The notes under the pieces: generated by a model
What the model was told of the DNA's origin: nothing
Databases searched by the model: none
What the model saw: only the letters and a program-made list of their open reading frames with translations
Shown: positions 24,634 through 32,999 of the stretch, one piece after another
How positions within the stretch are numbered: position 1 is the first letter of the stretch
Layout: the number at the start of each line of letters is the position of its first letter
Assembly: GCA_017500825.1 (NCBI GenBank)
Contig: JAFVYB010000003.1
Coordinates: 1 to 63,582 of the forward strand
Source of the DNA: Myxococcaceae bacterium
Lineage (GTDB): Bacteria > Myxococcota > Myxococcia > Myxococcales > UBA5297
Length of the DNA: 63,582 nt
Reading direction: 5' to 3'
Position numbers and translations under genes: made by a program

Positions 24634-25209
24634 ATGCGCCCCCCCTCCGATTCCAGGCCGACACGCCCGCCGCGCGTCATCAAGCGCTACGCGAACCGCA
24701 AGCTCTACGACACAGAGGAGAGCACCTACGTGACCCTGGAGGAAATCGCCGACGCCATCCGCGAGGGCGAAGAGGTCCGCATCATCGACAGCAAGACGCA
24801 GGAAGACCTGACCTCGGTGACGCTGACGCAGATCATCTTCGAACAGGAGAAGAAGCGATCGCAGATGCCGATCGGGCTGTTGCTCGGCCTCATTCGCAGC
24901 GGCGGCGCGCAGATCAGCGGCTATTTGCGCGGCAGGCGCATCACCCGGGAGCAGCCCATCGCCAAAGCCGTCACGCAGCCGACAACGGCGACAGCGCGCG
25001 GCGGGAAATCCGGCCCGACAGAGAGCGACTCGACTCAGCAGCAGGACAAGGTCGGCCAGACCAAGGAGCTGATCTCACAAGTCCAGCGGTCGCTCGACGA
25101 CTGGAACCAGAAGCTCGCGGCGCTGCCCACCCTCGCCAACGAGATGAACGCCCTCGAAAAGCGCATTCGCGAACTCGAAGCCCGGCTGGAAGAGCTCGAC
25201 TTCGACTGA
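24634..25209 (+). CDS. Polyhydroxyalkanoate synthesis regulator-like DNA-binding protein
   Basis: The 191-residue product carries the PHB/PHA accumulation regulator DNA-binding domain at about 12-75: RVIKRYANRKLYDTEESTYV, then TLEEIADAIREGEEVRIID and LTQIIFEQEKK. In PHA producers PhaR of this family represses phasin genes and senses polymer. Here no pha genes are in the window, and the domain is widespread in deltaproteobacteria with no PHA. A low-complexity linker leads to a C-terminal coiled coil (about 150-191), suggesting oligomerisation. The ATG at 24634 follows GAGGACCAGCC. Convergent with grpE. Confidence 0.9.
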   Translation: MRPPSDSRPTRPPRVIKRYANRKLYDTEESTYVTLEEIADAIREGEEVRIIDSKTQEDLTSVTLTQIIFEQEKKRSQMPIGLLLGLIRSGGAQISGYLRGRRITREQPIAKAVTQPTTATARGGKSGPTESDSTQQQDKVGQTKELISQVQRSLDDWNQKLAALPTLANEMNALEKRIRELEARLEELDFD

Positions 25210-25247
25210 CGCGCGCTTTGCCCGACCGTCGCCCGGTCAACCGCTCG

Positions 25248-26153
25248 TCACGCGGTGGGCGCCGCGCTCTCCGCCACGGCCGCACTTGCGACACCGCTGG
25301 CGCCTTCGGCCTGCCCCCCCGTCGTCTCGGCGCTTGTCCCCGCGTCCTCGACAGCGGCGACTGGCGACAGTGCGTCTTTCGCGCTCATCTCTGGCGACGC
25401 GGCGCTGTTTTCTCCGATGGCCGCCTCAGGCGCGCTTTCCGCGCCCGCTTCGATCGCCGCGCTTTCGACGGACTGGGCATCGACCGGTTCTGCCGACGCG
25501 TCTGCCGCTGAATCGTTTTCGGCCCGCGGCGCCGCCTCCGCCGGATTTTCCTCGGGCGCGCTTTTGTCCGCCGGCGCCTCTGGCTCAATCGGCGCGCAGT
25601 AACGCCCGACCCTGACCCGCGCCGGACGCACCACCTGATCGCCAAGCGTGAACCCGGGCCGAACCTCTTCGAGCACCATCTCGTCCTCGCCCACCTGCGC
25701 GACAGGAACGACCTCGACGGCCTCGGCGAGGTTGGGATCGAACCGCGTGCCCACGAGTTGCAGGCGCTTTGTCCCGAGTGACTGCAGGCGCTTTTGCAGG
25801 TCGGCGTGGATGAGGCGGATGCCCTGGGCCAGAGGGCTTTCGTCCCCCTGGGCCGCGCCGAGCGCCCGGTCGATCTCGTCGGAGATGTCGAGCAGCTCGC
25901 GGGTCACCTTGCCGCGCGCCATGTCGATGGCCCTCTCCTGCTCGCGCATCAGCCGCGCCTGAAAGCTCTGCCGATCGTTGAGCTGCGCCGCGTAGGCCCG
26001 GGCCAAATCAGCCGCGCGCGCCTCTGCCTTGTCGATCGCCTCGCACAGCGCCTCGGGCGACTGCGTCAGCCGCGGATCGCTTGAAGAATTACCCACGAGT
26101 TGCCTCCTCGCGGGCAGCTTGAGCAGCCTGGCCAGCCAATCCAAGAACCCCAT
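25248..26153 (-). CDS. grpE: GrpE nucleotide exchange factor with long C-terminal tail
   Basis: GrpE releases ADP from DnaK in the Hsp70 cycle. The 301-residue product has the coiled-coil part (about 40-100), then DEIDRALGAAQG, IRLIHADLQKRLQSLG, TRFDPNLAEAVEVV and the beta domain ending TLGDQVVRPARVRVG near residue 190. Unusually the N-terminus is short, and an acidic Ala/Glu/Pro/Ser-rich tail of about 110 residues follows the beta domain; most GrpE proteins carry their disordered acidic region at the N-terminus. The ATG at 26153 follows GGGAGCGCTCACC. dnaK and dnaJ are not adjacent. The tail is disordered and its role is unknown. Confidence 0.9.
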   Translation of the reverse strand: MGFLDWLARLLKLPARRQLVGNSSSDPRLTQSPEALCEAIDKAEARAADLARAYAAQLNDRQSFQARLMREQERAIDMARGKVTRELLDISDEIDRALGAAQGDESPLAQGIRLIHADLQKRLQSLGTKRLQLVGTRFDPNLAEAVEVVPVAQVGEDEMVLEEVRPGFTLGDQVVRPARVRVGRYCAPIEPEAPADKSAPEENPAEAAPRAENDSAADASAEPVDAQSVESAAIEAGAESAPEAAIGENSAASPEMSAKDALSPVAAVEDAGTSAETTGGQAEGASGVASAAVAESAAPTA

Positions 26154-26386
26154 GGTGAGCGCTCCCATCTTCTCGGTTGAACGCGGCGCCGCTCGATGTG
26201 CCGACCTCGCCTGAGAGGGAGCGCCCGTCCGCGTTGGGCCGCGCCTCATCCCCCGGAACCCCCGCGCCGGACAAGCGCCAAGGCATGCGCCTGACAGACG
26301 CGCCGCCAAGTGGACAAGCCGCCGTCTGTGCCCATGCTCCGCCGCCTTTTCGCCCCGGCCATTCCCGCCTCACGAGGAGACACGTC

Positions 26387-29300
26387 ATGACCACCGCACA
26401 GCCCCGACGCCGCCGCCGCGACCGCGCGACATGGGCCTTGACGCTCATCGCCACCGCCTTCGCCGCCGCCTGCGCCAGCACGCCCGGGCATCACCCCGTC
26501 GTCATCAGCGAGCACGTCTCCATCGGTTCGGCCGACGAACTCCTCGGATTCCGCGACGCCTGGAACAGGGGCGAGTTTCGGCAGCTCAAGGCCGCGACCA
26601 AAATCACCCTCACCGGCGACATCGACCTCGGCGCCATCGAGCGCTGGCAACCGATCGGCACGCGCCGCGACCCCTTTGACGGCGTCCTCGACGGCCAGGG
26701 CCACACCATCGCGGGCAAGCTCACCTGCGACACCAGGGCGGGAGACTTCGAGATCGAGTGCGGCCTCTTCGGCGACCTCCAGGCCAGTTCGCGCAACACC
26801 GGCGGGGCCATCATCCGCGACGTGAAGCTCGCCATCGAGCTCGGCGCCCACGGCATCGATCCCTCGACCATCGACAGCGCCCACCCACTGCGGCCTCAGG
26901 TGAAGCTGCGGATCGGCGCGCTCAGCGGTCACGCCAACCGCGCCCACCTCGACAAGATCCACCTCGCTTCCACGTCCGCGATCCGCGTCAACGCCAACGA
27001 GATCCTGCCGCATAGCGAGGTCACCCTGGCCGCTGGCGGACTCATCGGCGCGGGCGCGCACATCGAGGGCAAGGACCTCTCGACAGCGGCCACCATCGAT
27101 GTCGCGGCGGGCACCACCAGTGTCGGCGGCCTCTTCGGCCTGCTCGGGCAATCTTCGTTCACAAACGCGCGCGTCGACGGCGCCATCAAGGCGCGCGGCA
27201 CGGACAGGCTCTCCGCGGGCGGCCTGGCGGGCGACCTCTTCAACGAGCTCGGACGCAACGCCACGCCCATGAACATCAGCGACATCGAGATCACCGCCGC
27301 GCTCGATCTGTGGAGCGGCGGGCAGGCAGTGGCAGGCAGCCTCTCGGGCCACCTCATCGCCGCCAAGAGTCACGTCGAACGCATCCGCGCCTCGGGCCAC
27401 CTCGCGTTGACGAGCGAGAGGACCTCCACGCAGCCCAAGGAAAAGGTCGGCTTTGACCTGCCCAACCTCAACGTCGGCGGCCTCGTCGGGACCATGGCCA
27501 TGGCGTCCCTGAACGACACAGAGGTCACCGCCCGCGTCTCGATCGCCTTCGCCGGCGAGGATCGGCGACGCCTCGGCGCCATTGGCGGCATCCTCGGCCA
27601 GGCCAGCCTGATGGTCCTGCAGAACGCCGTCTTCGCTGGCGCCATCGAGCTGACAAACACCGCGAAAGAAATGAGCCCCAGCGTCGGCGGACTCGTCGGC
27701 CACACGACCGGCGCCGCGCTCATCGCCAACTCGCTCGTCCAGGGCAGCCTGCCCGAAATCAAAAGCCGCGACTCCAAGGGCGTCGTCGGCCTCACCGATC
27801 AGCGCGGTCACTTTCTCTTCTGCACGCGCTGGCCCAAGCGCTTCCGGGCGGTCGGTCACGTCTCGCGACGGGCCAAAATCCACGCCACCTCCAGTCCGCT
27901 GGAACAGGGCGAAGACAGCGCCGCCGCCGCGCTCGTCGAAGCGTTCAACGCGCCGCTTGAGTCCAGTGGCCGTCCGCAGCGTTGCCTCACGCCGGGCAAA
28001 TACCTGCCGTGGAAGGTCAACGCCGAAGGCCGCGCGACGCTCGACTTCGACGCCGTCCCCAGACCCGCGCGCGAATTCATCGGCAGCACCTCGATCCTGC
28101 CGCGCCACGTGCACTGGAACCATCGCGTCGAGCTCAAGCACTGGGAGACGGCCGAGGTGCAGAAGCGCTGGTGGCGAATGAAAGACGGGATGCCGCCCTT
28201 CCCCGCCTGGCACGAGCGCCACAATTGCGGACCGCTGGCGAACGACAAGCTGGGCCTGCCCGTCAACGCGCCCTGTCTCTTCAGCGAAGGCGACAGCGAC
28301 CTGCCGCGCTGCGATGGCGTGCGCGGTCCGAGGCGGTTGAGGCACCTGCGGTTCGAGTTCGCCCGGGAGCGGCTGGAGAGCCTCCGCGCGCGACGCGTGG
28401 TCCTCAACGGCAAGCCCGTCGGCGCCTTTCTCGATGGCGATTACCGGATGTCGCTGCAGGGGCTGGCGATGACGGCGCATGTCTTCGCGCTCACCCCGAG
28501 CGTCGGCGTCGAGTCGTTTTTGAACGAGGGACAGGGCGCGTTCGGCGGAGAGAACCACCTCACGCTGCTCGCCATGGACAGGGAGCGCCTCGAATCGCTG
28601 GCCGCGCGCACGCAAATTTTCGAGCAGCTGCGGACACCGGATCGTCGCGGCGACCCGATTCTCCCGGAGGCGATGAAGGGCGCGCCCGCGTGGGTCTACT
28701 GGAACTGCTTTGACGCGCTGAACCACGGTCACGGCCAGACGACAGCCGTCGCCAATCCCAAAGGCGAGACGGCCAGGGGTTCGGACGCCAAACCTGAAAT
28801 CAGGCGGTTTCCCTTCTGCGGCGTGGGCCGCGCTGGCGACGACGTGACGCTTCCCGACCGAGCCACGCGCGAGATGTTCGCGACACAGGAGGCACGCGAC
28901 GCGCTGGCCGAGTCGATCGAGCACTGGCTCAAAACGCGGCACAGCGTGCGCGACCGCATTCGCGAGGAAGGGGACGCGGCGGGCGACGAGGAGGCGTGGC
29001 GCGCCGCTCACAAACGCCTGAGCGCGCTGCCATTCGACAACTTTGAGCTCGGCTGCGGCGTCTCCGATCTCGTCATCGCCAATGCCGACAAAATTCTGCG
29101 CACCGAACGCTGGACGAGCGCTGACGGCGAGGTCTGGGCGCTCGCGGCCATCGACGAGCAGGCGCTTATCGACCTCCTGACGCGCGACGAGGCGCTCTCT
29201 GACGAGGCCGCCGAACTGACCGCGAAGGAGCTCGCCGACTCATTCGCGAAGGACGCGGAAAAACGCCGCCAGCGGGCCGAACACGCCCTGTCGAGCACCC

Positions 29301-30538
29301 ACGAGCCCAAAAACTGCCACGATCTCGCCGCGGAACACCTCGGCTGGGAGGGCGACTTCCACTGCGCCGCGATACCTGTCCCGAGCCAGGGAAAGAAAAA
29401 GAAGGCTGACACCGACCTCATCACCGAAGCGCTGCGCTCCCAGATTTCGCATTTCGTCCTGCACGACCTTTTGCCGCCCGAGCCGCCAACGCGGGCCAAC
29501 GACACCATCCCCCTCGCCAGGCTGAGCATCGCCGACGCGATCGAAGCGCGCACCGGCAACCTCAGGCATGGCGTGCATTCGATCACGCCGTCCAAACAGC
29601 CCTCTCCGCCGCCACAGCCAACGCCGGGTGTCACCTTCGCGACCTTCAAGCCCGTCGCCATCGACATCCACATCGCCGCCCTCGACAAGACGGTCCTGAA
29701 CGCCCAGCTCGCGCGCGTCTCGTTCGTCGAGCAGCTGAGAGACCCGTCGCAGCGCGGCAAGGCGCCGACTTCTCCTGAAATGGCGGGCGCGCCAGCCTGG
29801 GTGCGCTGGACCTGCTTTGACGCGCTCAGGAACGAGTCGAGCGAGAACAAGGGCCAGGCCAGTCAGAAGCGGTTTCCCTATTGCAGCGTCGCCGCCAAAG
29901 CCCCCGGGTCCAAGGAGAGGCAGACAGCGCGGAAGGCAGCGGACCGCCGTCTCGCCCAGACCATCACGGGCAATGTCGCCCTCCAGTTCAGGCACTACCT
30001 GGAAGAGAAGCGACCCAAGGCGCCGGACACCTCGCGGAACACCGCGGGCATGTCGCGGGAGCAGCTGCGGGAGCAGCGGAGAAAGGCGCGATATCCGCAG
30101 ATAGAGGAGATGAAGCGGCTGCAGGACGCGCAGATGGCTCTGCTCAGGAATGTGGACCGGCTCAAATTCACGCGCCGGACCTGGAAGAGCGCCGACGGTG
30201 AGTCGTGGGCCATGAGCGCCGTCGACGAGGCGGCCCTGCTGCGCGTCGTCCGTCAGACCAAGGAGTTGGGCCCCGAGTTCGCCGCGTGGTTCCAGAAACG
30301 ACTGGAAGCCTCCTACGCGCCCGCGCCATCACCCGCCGAGCGCGCGACGACAAAGAGAGCGCCGACACGGCAACCGGCGGCGACGGGAACGCCAAAGTCG
30401 GAACAGGCGACGCCCACAGCGCCAGAAGCCCAGGCCCCCGCGACAAAGCCGGCGGCGGGCGAATCGCAGTCGTCCGAACAGCCAGCGGCGGAACCAGTCC
30501 CGGCGCCGACACAGCCAAAAGAAGCGCCGCGCCCCTGA
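26387..30538 (+). CDS. Giant lipoprotein with GLUG-like repeats and two LPP20-like units
   Basis: The 1383-residue product has a twin-Arg-rich leader and a lipobox ending at Cys29 (AFAAAC). Residues about 45-140 resemble the start of GLUG adhesins (ITLTGDIDLGAIERWQPIGT, then GVLDGQGHTIAG). Five GLUG-like repeats follow at about 245-460 (GGLFGLLG, GGLAGDLF, GGLVGTMA, GGILGQAS, GGLVGHTT). The second half has two copies of a unit (about 745-930 and 1113-1290): EQLR, GAPAWVYWNCFDAL or GAPAWVRWTCFDAL, FPFCGVG or FPYCSVA, then WTSADGEVWALAAIDE or WKSADGESWAMSAVDE. The layout recalls LPP20 lipoproteins, which is inference. The end is Pro/Ala/Thr-rich. The ATG at 26387 follows GAGGAGACACGTC. It is probably a surface adhesin-like protein. 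Confidence 0.82.
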   Translation: MTTAQPRRRRRDRATWALTLIATAFAAACASTPGHHPVVISEHVSIGSADELLGFRDAWNRGEFRQLKAATKITLTGDIDLGAIERWQPIGTRRDPFDGVLDGQGHTIAGKLTCDTRAGDFEIECGLFGDLQASSRNTGGAIIRDVKLAIELGAHGIDPSTIDSAHPLRPQVKLRIGALSGHANRAHLDKIHLASTSAIRVNANEILPHSEVTLAAGGLIGAGAHIEGKDLSTAATIDVAAGTTSVGGLFGLLGQSSFTNARVDGAIKARGTDRLSAGGLAGDLFNELGRNATPMNISDIEITAALDLWSGGQAVAGSLSGHLIAAKSHVERIRASGHLALTSERTSTQPKEKVGFDLPNLNVGGLVGTMAMASLNDTEVTARVSIAFAGEDRRRLGAIGGILGQASLMVLQNAVFAGAIELTNTAKEMSPSVGGLVGHTTGAALIANSLVQGSLPEIKSRDSKGVVGLTDQRGHFLFCTRWPKRFRAVGHVSRRAKIHATSSPLEQGEDSAAAALVEAFNAPLESSGRPQRCLTPGKYLPWKVNAEGRATLDFDAVPRPAREFIGSTSILPRHVHWNHRVELKHWETAEVQKRWWRMKDGMPPFPAWHERHNCGPLANDKLGLPVNAPCLFSEGDSDLPRCDGVRGPRRLRHLRFEFARERLESLRARRVVLNGKPVGAFLDGDYRMSLQGLAMTAHVFALTPSVGVESFLNEGQGAFGGENHLTLLAMDRERLESLAARTQIFEQLRTPDRRGDPILPEAMKGAPAWVYWNCFDALNHGHGQTTAVANPKGETARGSDAKPEIRRFPFCGVGRAGDDVTLPDRATREMFATQEARDALAESIEHWLKTRHSVRDRIREEGDAAGDEEAWRAAHKRLSALPFDNFELGCGVSDLVIANADKILRTERWTSADGEVWALAAIDEQALIDLLTRDEALSDEAAELTAKELADSFAKDAEKRRQRAEHALSSTHEPKNCHDLAAEHLGWEGDFHCAAIPVPSQGKKKKADTDLITEALRSQISHFVLHDLLPPEPPTRANDTIPLARLSIADAIEARTGNLRHGVHSITPSKQPSPPPQPTPGVTFATFKPVAIDIHIAALDKTVLNAQLARVSFVEQLRDPSQRGKAPTSPEMAGAPAWVRWTCFDALRNESSENKGQASQKRFPYCSVAAKAPGSKERQTARKAADRRLAQTITGNVALQFRHYLEEKRPKAPDTSRNTAGMSREQLREQRRKARYPQIEEMKRLQDAQMALLRNVDRLKFTRRTWKSADGESWAMSAVDEAALLRVVRQTKELGPEFAAWFQKRLEASYAPAPSPAERATTKRAPTRQPAATGTPKSEQATPTAPEAQAPATKPAAGESQSSEQPAAEPVPAPTQPKEAPRP

Positions 30539-30542
30539 AACG

Positions 30543-30585
30543 CCAAAAGCCGGAACGCCGCCCTGTTCGAGGTGGCGCCCCGGCT
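30543..30585 (-). terminator. Possible terminator of the CsoR/FrmR-like gene
   Basis: On the minus strand AGCCGG (30580-30585) and CGCC pair with GGCG and CCGGCT (30548-30553), with a 2-nt internal bulge, and TTTTGG follows. It lies 40 bp past the regulator stop. Confidence 0.45.
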
Positions 30586-30624
30586 CTCGGATGTCGCGAA
30601 TGAAGGTGAGGCTTCCGCCGCGCG

Positions 30625-30900
30625 TCAGACCATGCGCGAGAACTGCTCCAGCGCGACGGTGAACCGCTTGAGCACGCGCTCTTCGTCGCCCTCGTTGATG
30701 CCGTCCAGCAGGCAGTGGCGCAGGTGCCCTTCGAGGATGACCTGCCCCGTCTTGTGCAGGGCCGACTTGGCCGCGCCGATCTGGATCAGGATGTCCTCAC
30801 AGTTCTTGTCGTCCTCGATCATCTTCTGAATGCCGCGAATCTGGCCTTCGATCTTCTTCAGCCGCCGGGCGATGGCGGCGACGTCCACGCAATCTTTCAT
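30625..30900 (-). CDS. Metal- or formaldehyde-sensing CsoR/FrmR-family repressor
   Basis: The 91-residue all-helical protein belongs to the DUF156 family, tetrameric repressors that release DNA on binding Cu(I), Ni, Co or formaldehyde. It shows the family sequence RRLKKIEGQIRGIQKMIEDD, then NCEDILIQIGAAKSALHK and EGHLRHCLLDG. The Cys in NCEDIL, the His in EGHLRH and the Cys in HCLL sit at the three sensor positions. The ATG at 30900 follows GAGGACGCC. No metal transporter or formaldehyde dehydrogenase is adjacent, so the ligand is uncertain. Confidence 0.9.
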   Translation of the reverse strand: MKDCVDVAAIARRLKKIEGQIRGIQKMIEDDKNCEDILIQIGAAKSALHKTGQVILEGHLRHCLLDGINEGDEERVLKRFTVALEQFSRMV

Positions 30901-31001
30901 GGCGTCCTCTCGAACGCGCGTCCGGGGGAGGAAGTAACGCGCGCCCTTCTGTGCGGCGGGTCCTGTCGCGGAGCGCGTCAAACTGAGGCGACCGCAGCAT
31001 C

Positions 31002-31038
31002 AAAAAGGCCACCCGCGCCGCGTCCTGGGTGGCCTTTC
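31002..31038 (-). terminator. Intrinsic terminator of ssb
   Basis: On the minus strand AAAGGCCACCC pairs with GGGTGGCCTTT around a 14-nt loop and ends in TTTTT. It begins 35 bp past the ssb stop. Confidence 0.88.
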
Positions 31039-31072
31039 ACTCTGTTGTTCACGCATTGGCGCCGTGCGCGAC

Positions 31073-31531
31073 TCAGAAGGGAATGTCATCGCCGGGATTG
31101 TTTCCGCCCGTGCCGCCACCATCACCGCCAAAGTCGGGCGGGGGGGGACCGAAGTCGCCGCTGTCAGGCATCGGGCGCGGATCGCCACCACCGGCGCGGC
31201 CGCTGAGGAACTGAACCTGATTGGCGACGATCTCGGTGACGTAGCGCTTGGTGTTGTCCTTGGGGTCTGTCCAGTCGCGCGTCTGGAGCCGCCCCTCGAT
31301 GTAAACGGGGCTCCCCTTCTTGAGATACTGCCCGCAGTTGGCCGCCTGCTTTCCCCAGACGACAATGCGGTGCCACTCGGTCCGCTCCTGGGGCTGTCCC
31401 GTGTTTTTGTCTGTCCAGCGATCGCTCGTGGCCACACTGAAGTTGGCGACGGCCTGGCCGGTGGTCGTGTAGCGCACCTCGGGATCGCGCCCGAGATTGC
31501 CCACGATGATGACTTTGTTGACGCTTGCCAT
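31073..31531 (-). CDS. ssb: Single-stranded DNA-binding protein
   Basis: SSB coats single-stranded DNA in replication and repair and recruits partners through its C-terminus. The 152-residue product has the OB-fold N-terminus [56 protein letters not shown] and [13 protein letters not shown] Gly-rich linker leads to the conserved acidic tip DDIPF. The ATG at 31531 starts the conserved fold; AGGA lies 12 nt upstream. It ends in a strong terminator and is not next to uvrA or rpsR as in some genomes. Confidence 0.96.
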   Translation of the reverse strand: MASVNKVIIVGNLGRDPEVRYTTTGQAVANFSVATSDRWTDKNTGQPQERTEWHRIVVWGKQAANCGQYLKKGSPVYIEGRLQTRDWTDPKDNTKRYVTEIVANQVQFLSGRAGGGDPRPMPDSGDFGPPPPDFGGDGGGTGGNNPGDDIPF

Positions 31532-31788
31532 GACCAAAAGTCCTTTCGAGGGGTGTCGGTGTGAGTCGGAAAAGCGGGCGTCCCCTACCAAAGGTGGACG
31601 ATGAGTTGCGCGGCGATTTTGACGGTTCAGACAGCCAAGCGATGCGCCTTCATCCTCTGAAAAACACCGCCGAGAGTCCTATTCCCCTCGACATGCGCCT
31701 GTGCTAGCCGCGCCGCCTTTTTTGCCCCCCAGCCCCTTCGCGCCGGGCAGTCCATCGGCATGATCCGTAGGGGCAAAAGGAGCCAGCC

Positions 31789-32616
31789 ATGAGCGCCAAC
31801 CGCGCGAACACCACACCGGGACAGGACAATGCAGACGCCTGCAGAACCACCTCGTCGCAGGTGAATATCTGCAGAGCGGTCGAACGCATTATCGCTTCGC
31901 CCGACCAAATCGAAGCACTGACCAAGTCGATCACCGAGGTGATTCGTCAGAGCTTGCCGGGCGACACGAGCGAGGAGCTCATCCGCGACAGCGCCGAGCA
32001 AAAGGTCATCAGCCACTACGCCAACCGCGTCGCCATCATCGGCGGCCTGACGACGTTGCCCGCGATGTTCCCCGGCGTCGGTTCCGTGATCGCCCTCACC
32101 GGCGGCGCCCTGACGGACATGACGATGTGCCTCAAATACGAGGTGGAGATGATCCTGGCGCTGCTCAGACTCAACGGGTTCGACATCCACGACCCGCGCG
32201 AACGCCAGTTGGCCTGCCTGCTCGCCGCCTCGCACACCTACGAGTCGACGCCCGGCCAGGGACCAATCGCCGACCTCATCAAGATCAACGCCGACGCCAT
32301 CTGGAACTACTCACCGCGCGAGATCTGCAAGGCGATGCTCGCCTTCTCCGCCGGTTTGGCGCTGGCCTACTCGGGCCGCACCTTCACCCGCGCTGTGCCG
32401 CTCGTCGGTCAAATCGCCTCGGGCAGTATCAACAAGGTGCTCGCCTACCGACTTGGAAAGACGGCGCTTAAGGCCATCAAAAAGCGCGCCCATCCCGTTG
32501 CCCAGCCTCAGGCGGAAGCAACCGCCGACAACAAATCCACCGGGGAGAGCGCGAAAAACGCGTCGGGTGCCAATCGTGCCCGCGCCACAAAAGGCATGAG
32601 GCCCGAGGTTAACTGA
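31789..32616 (+). CDS. EcsC-family protein
   Basis: The 275-residue product contains the EcsC signature: SAEQKVISHYANRVAIIGGL, PGVGSVIALTGGALTDM and VEMILALLRLNGFD. Several amphipathic or hydrophobic helices follow, including a Gly-rich GRTFTRAVPLVGQIASGSINK. EcsC of Bacillus is linked to an ABC transporter and protein secretion, but isolated homologues such as this have no settled role. The ends are Ala/Lys/Thr-rich. The ATG follows AAAAGGAGCCAGCC. It ends in a strong terminator and is transcribed alone. Confidence 0.85.
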   Translation: MSANRANTTPGQDNADACRTTSSQVNICRAVERIIASPDQIEALTKSITEVIRQSLPGDTSEELIRDSAEQKVISHYANRVAIIGGLTTLPAMFPGVGSVIALTGGALTDMTMCLKYEVEMILALLRLNGFDIHDPRERQLACLLAASHTYESTPGQGPIADLIKINADAIWNYSPREICKAMLAFSAGLALAYSGRTFTRAVPLVGQIASGSINKVLAYRLGKTALKAIKKRAHPVAQPQAEATADNKSTGESAKNASGANRARATKGMRPEVN

Positions 32617-32654
32617 CGACCTCGTTTTGCCCATGAAGGGGAATGCCTTTTGGG

Positions 32655-32687
32655 AGAGCGCTCGGCTGGTCCGGGCGCTCTTTTTTT
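32655..32687 (+). terminator. Intrinsic terminator of the EcsC-family gene
   Basis: AGAGCGC (32655-32661) pairs with GCGCTCT (32675-32681), 13-nt loop, followed by seven T residues. Confidence 0.9.
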
Positions 32688-32833
32688 ATCCGCGCTCTTT
32701 TCGCGAACGCGACTGGAACAAACGCCCACCAAAATGAACGCCTCGCGGACAGCCCCTTCGCGAACGCGCATCGCCGTCCCGGAACGCCCCACACTGCCCC
32801 ACATGACGCGCCCGCCTGCACCGCCCCCGGCGC

Positions 32834-32907
32834 CACTCTACCACTGGGGTGTGACATCTGCGCTTCAGGCCCCCCCCCGGCTGACACTCTACCACGCCCC
32901 TGTGACA
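32834..32907. repeat. Two direct repeats CACTCTACCAC-N5-TGTGACA
   Basis: Copies at 32834-32856 and 32885-32907 keep identical half-sites and spacing; the 5-nt cores are TGGGG and GCCCC. A related GCCCCTGTGACA occurs at 58670-58681, upstream of the chalcone-isomerase-like gene. The form suggests protein-binding sites, but no regulator can be named. Confidence 0.55.
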
Positions 32908-32999
32908 CGCCCGGACGCCACGCGCGCGCCTTTCAATTTCCACAGGACCGCCTCACCAGCCGTTCAGCCGCTGTTGGGTGGTCGCCGCGCGCTCGCTGT

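Larger units (their letters stand above)
32617..32999. other. Intergenic region between convergent genes, with terminator and direct repeats
   Basis: This 383-bp stretch contains the EcsC-gene terminator (32655-32687) and two copies of CACTCTACCAC-N5-TGTGACA 51 bp apart (32834-32856 and 32885-32907). No gene is supported here. Confidence 0.6.

Noticed and set aside
26246..29011. 921-codon minus-strand open frame
   Set aside because: It is antisense to the GLUG/LPP20-like lipoprotein, which has a lipobox, a good ribosome-binding site and recognisable repeats.
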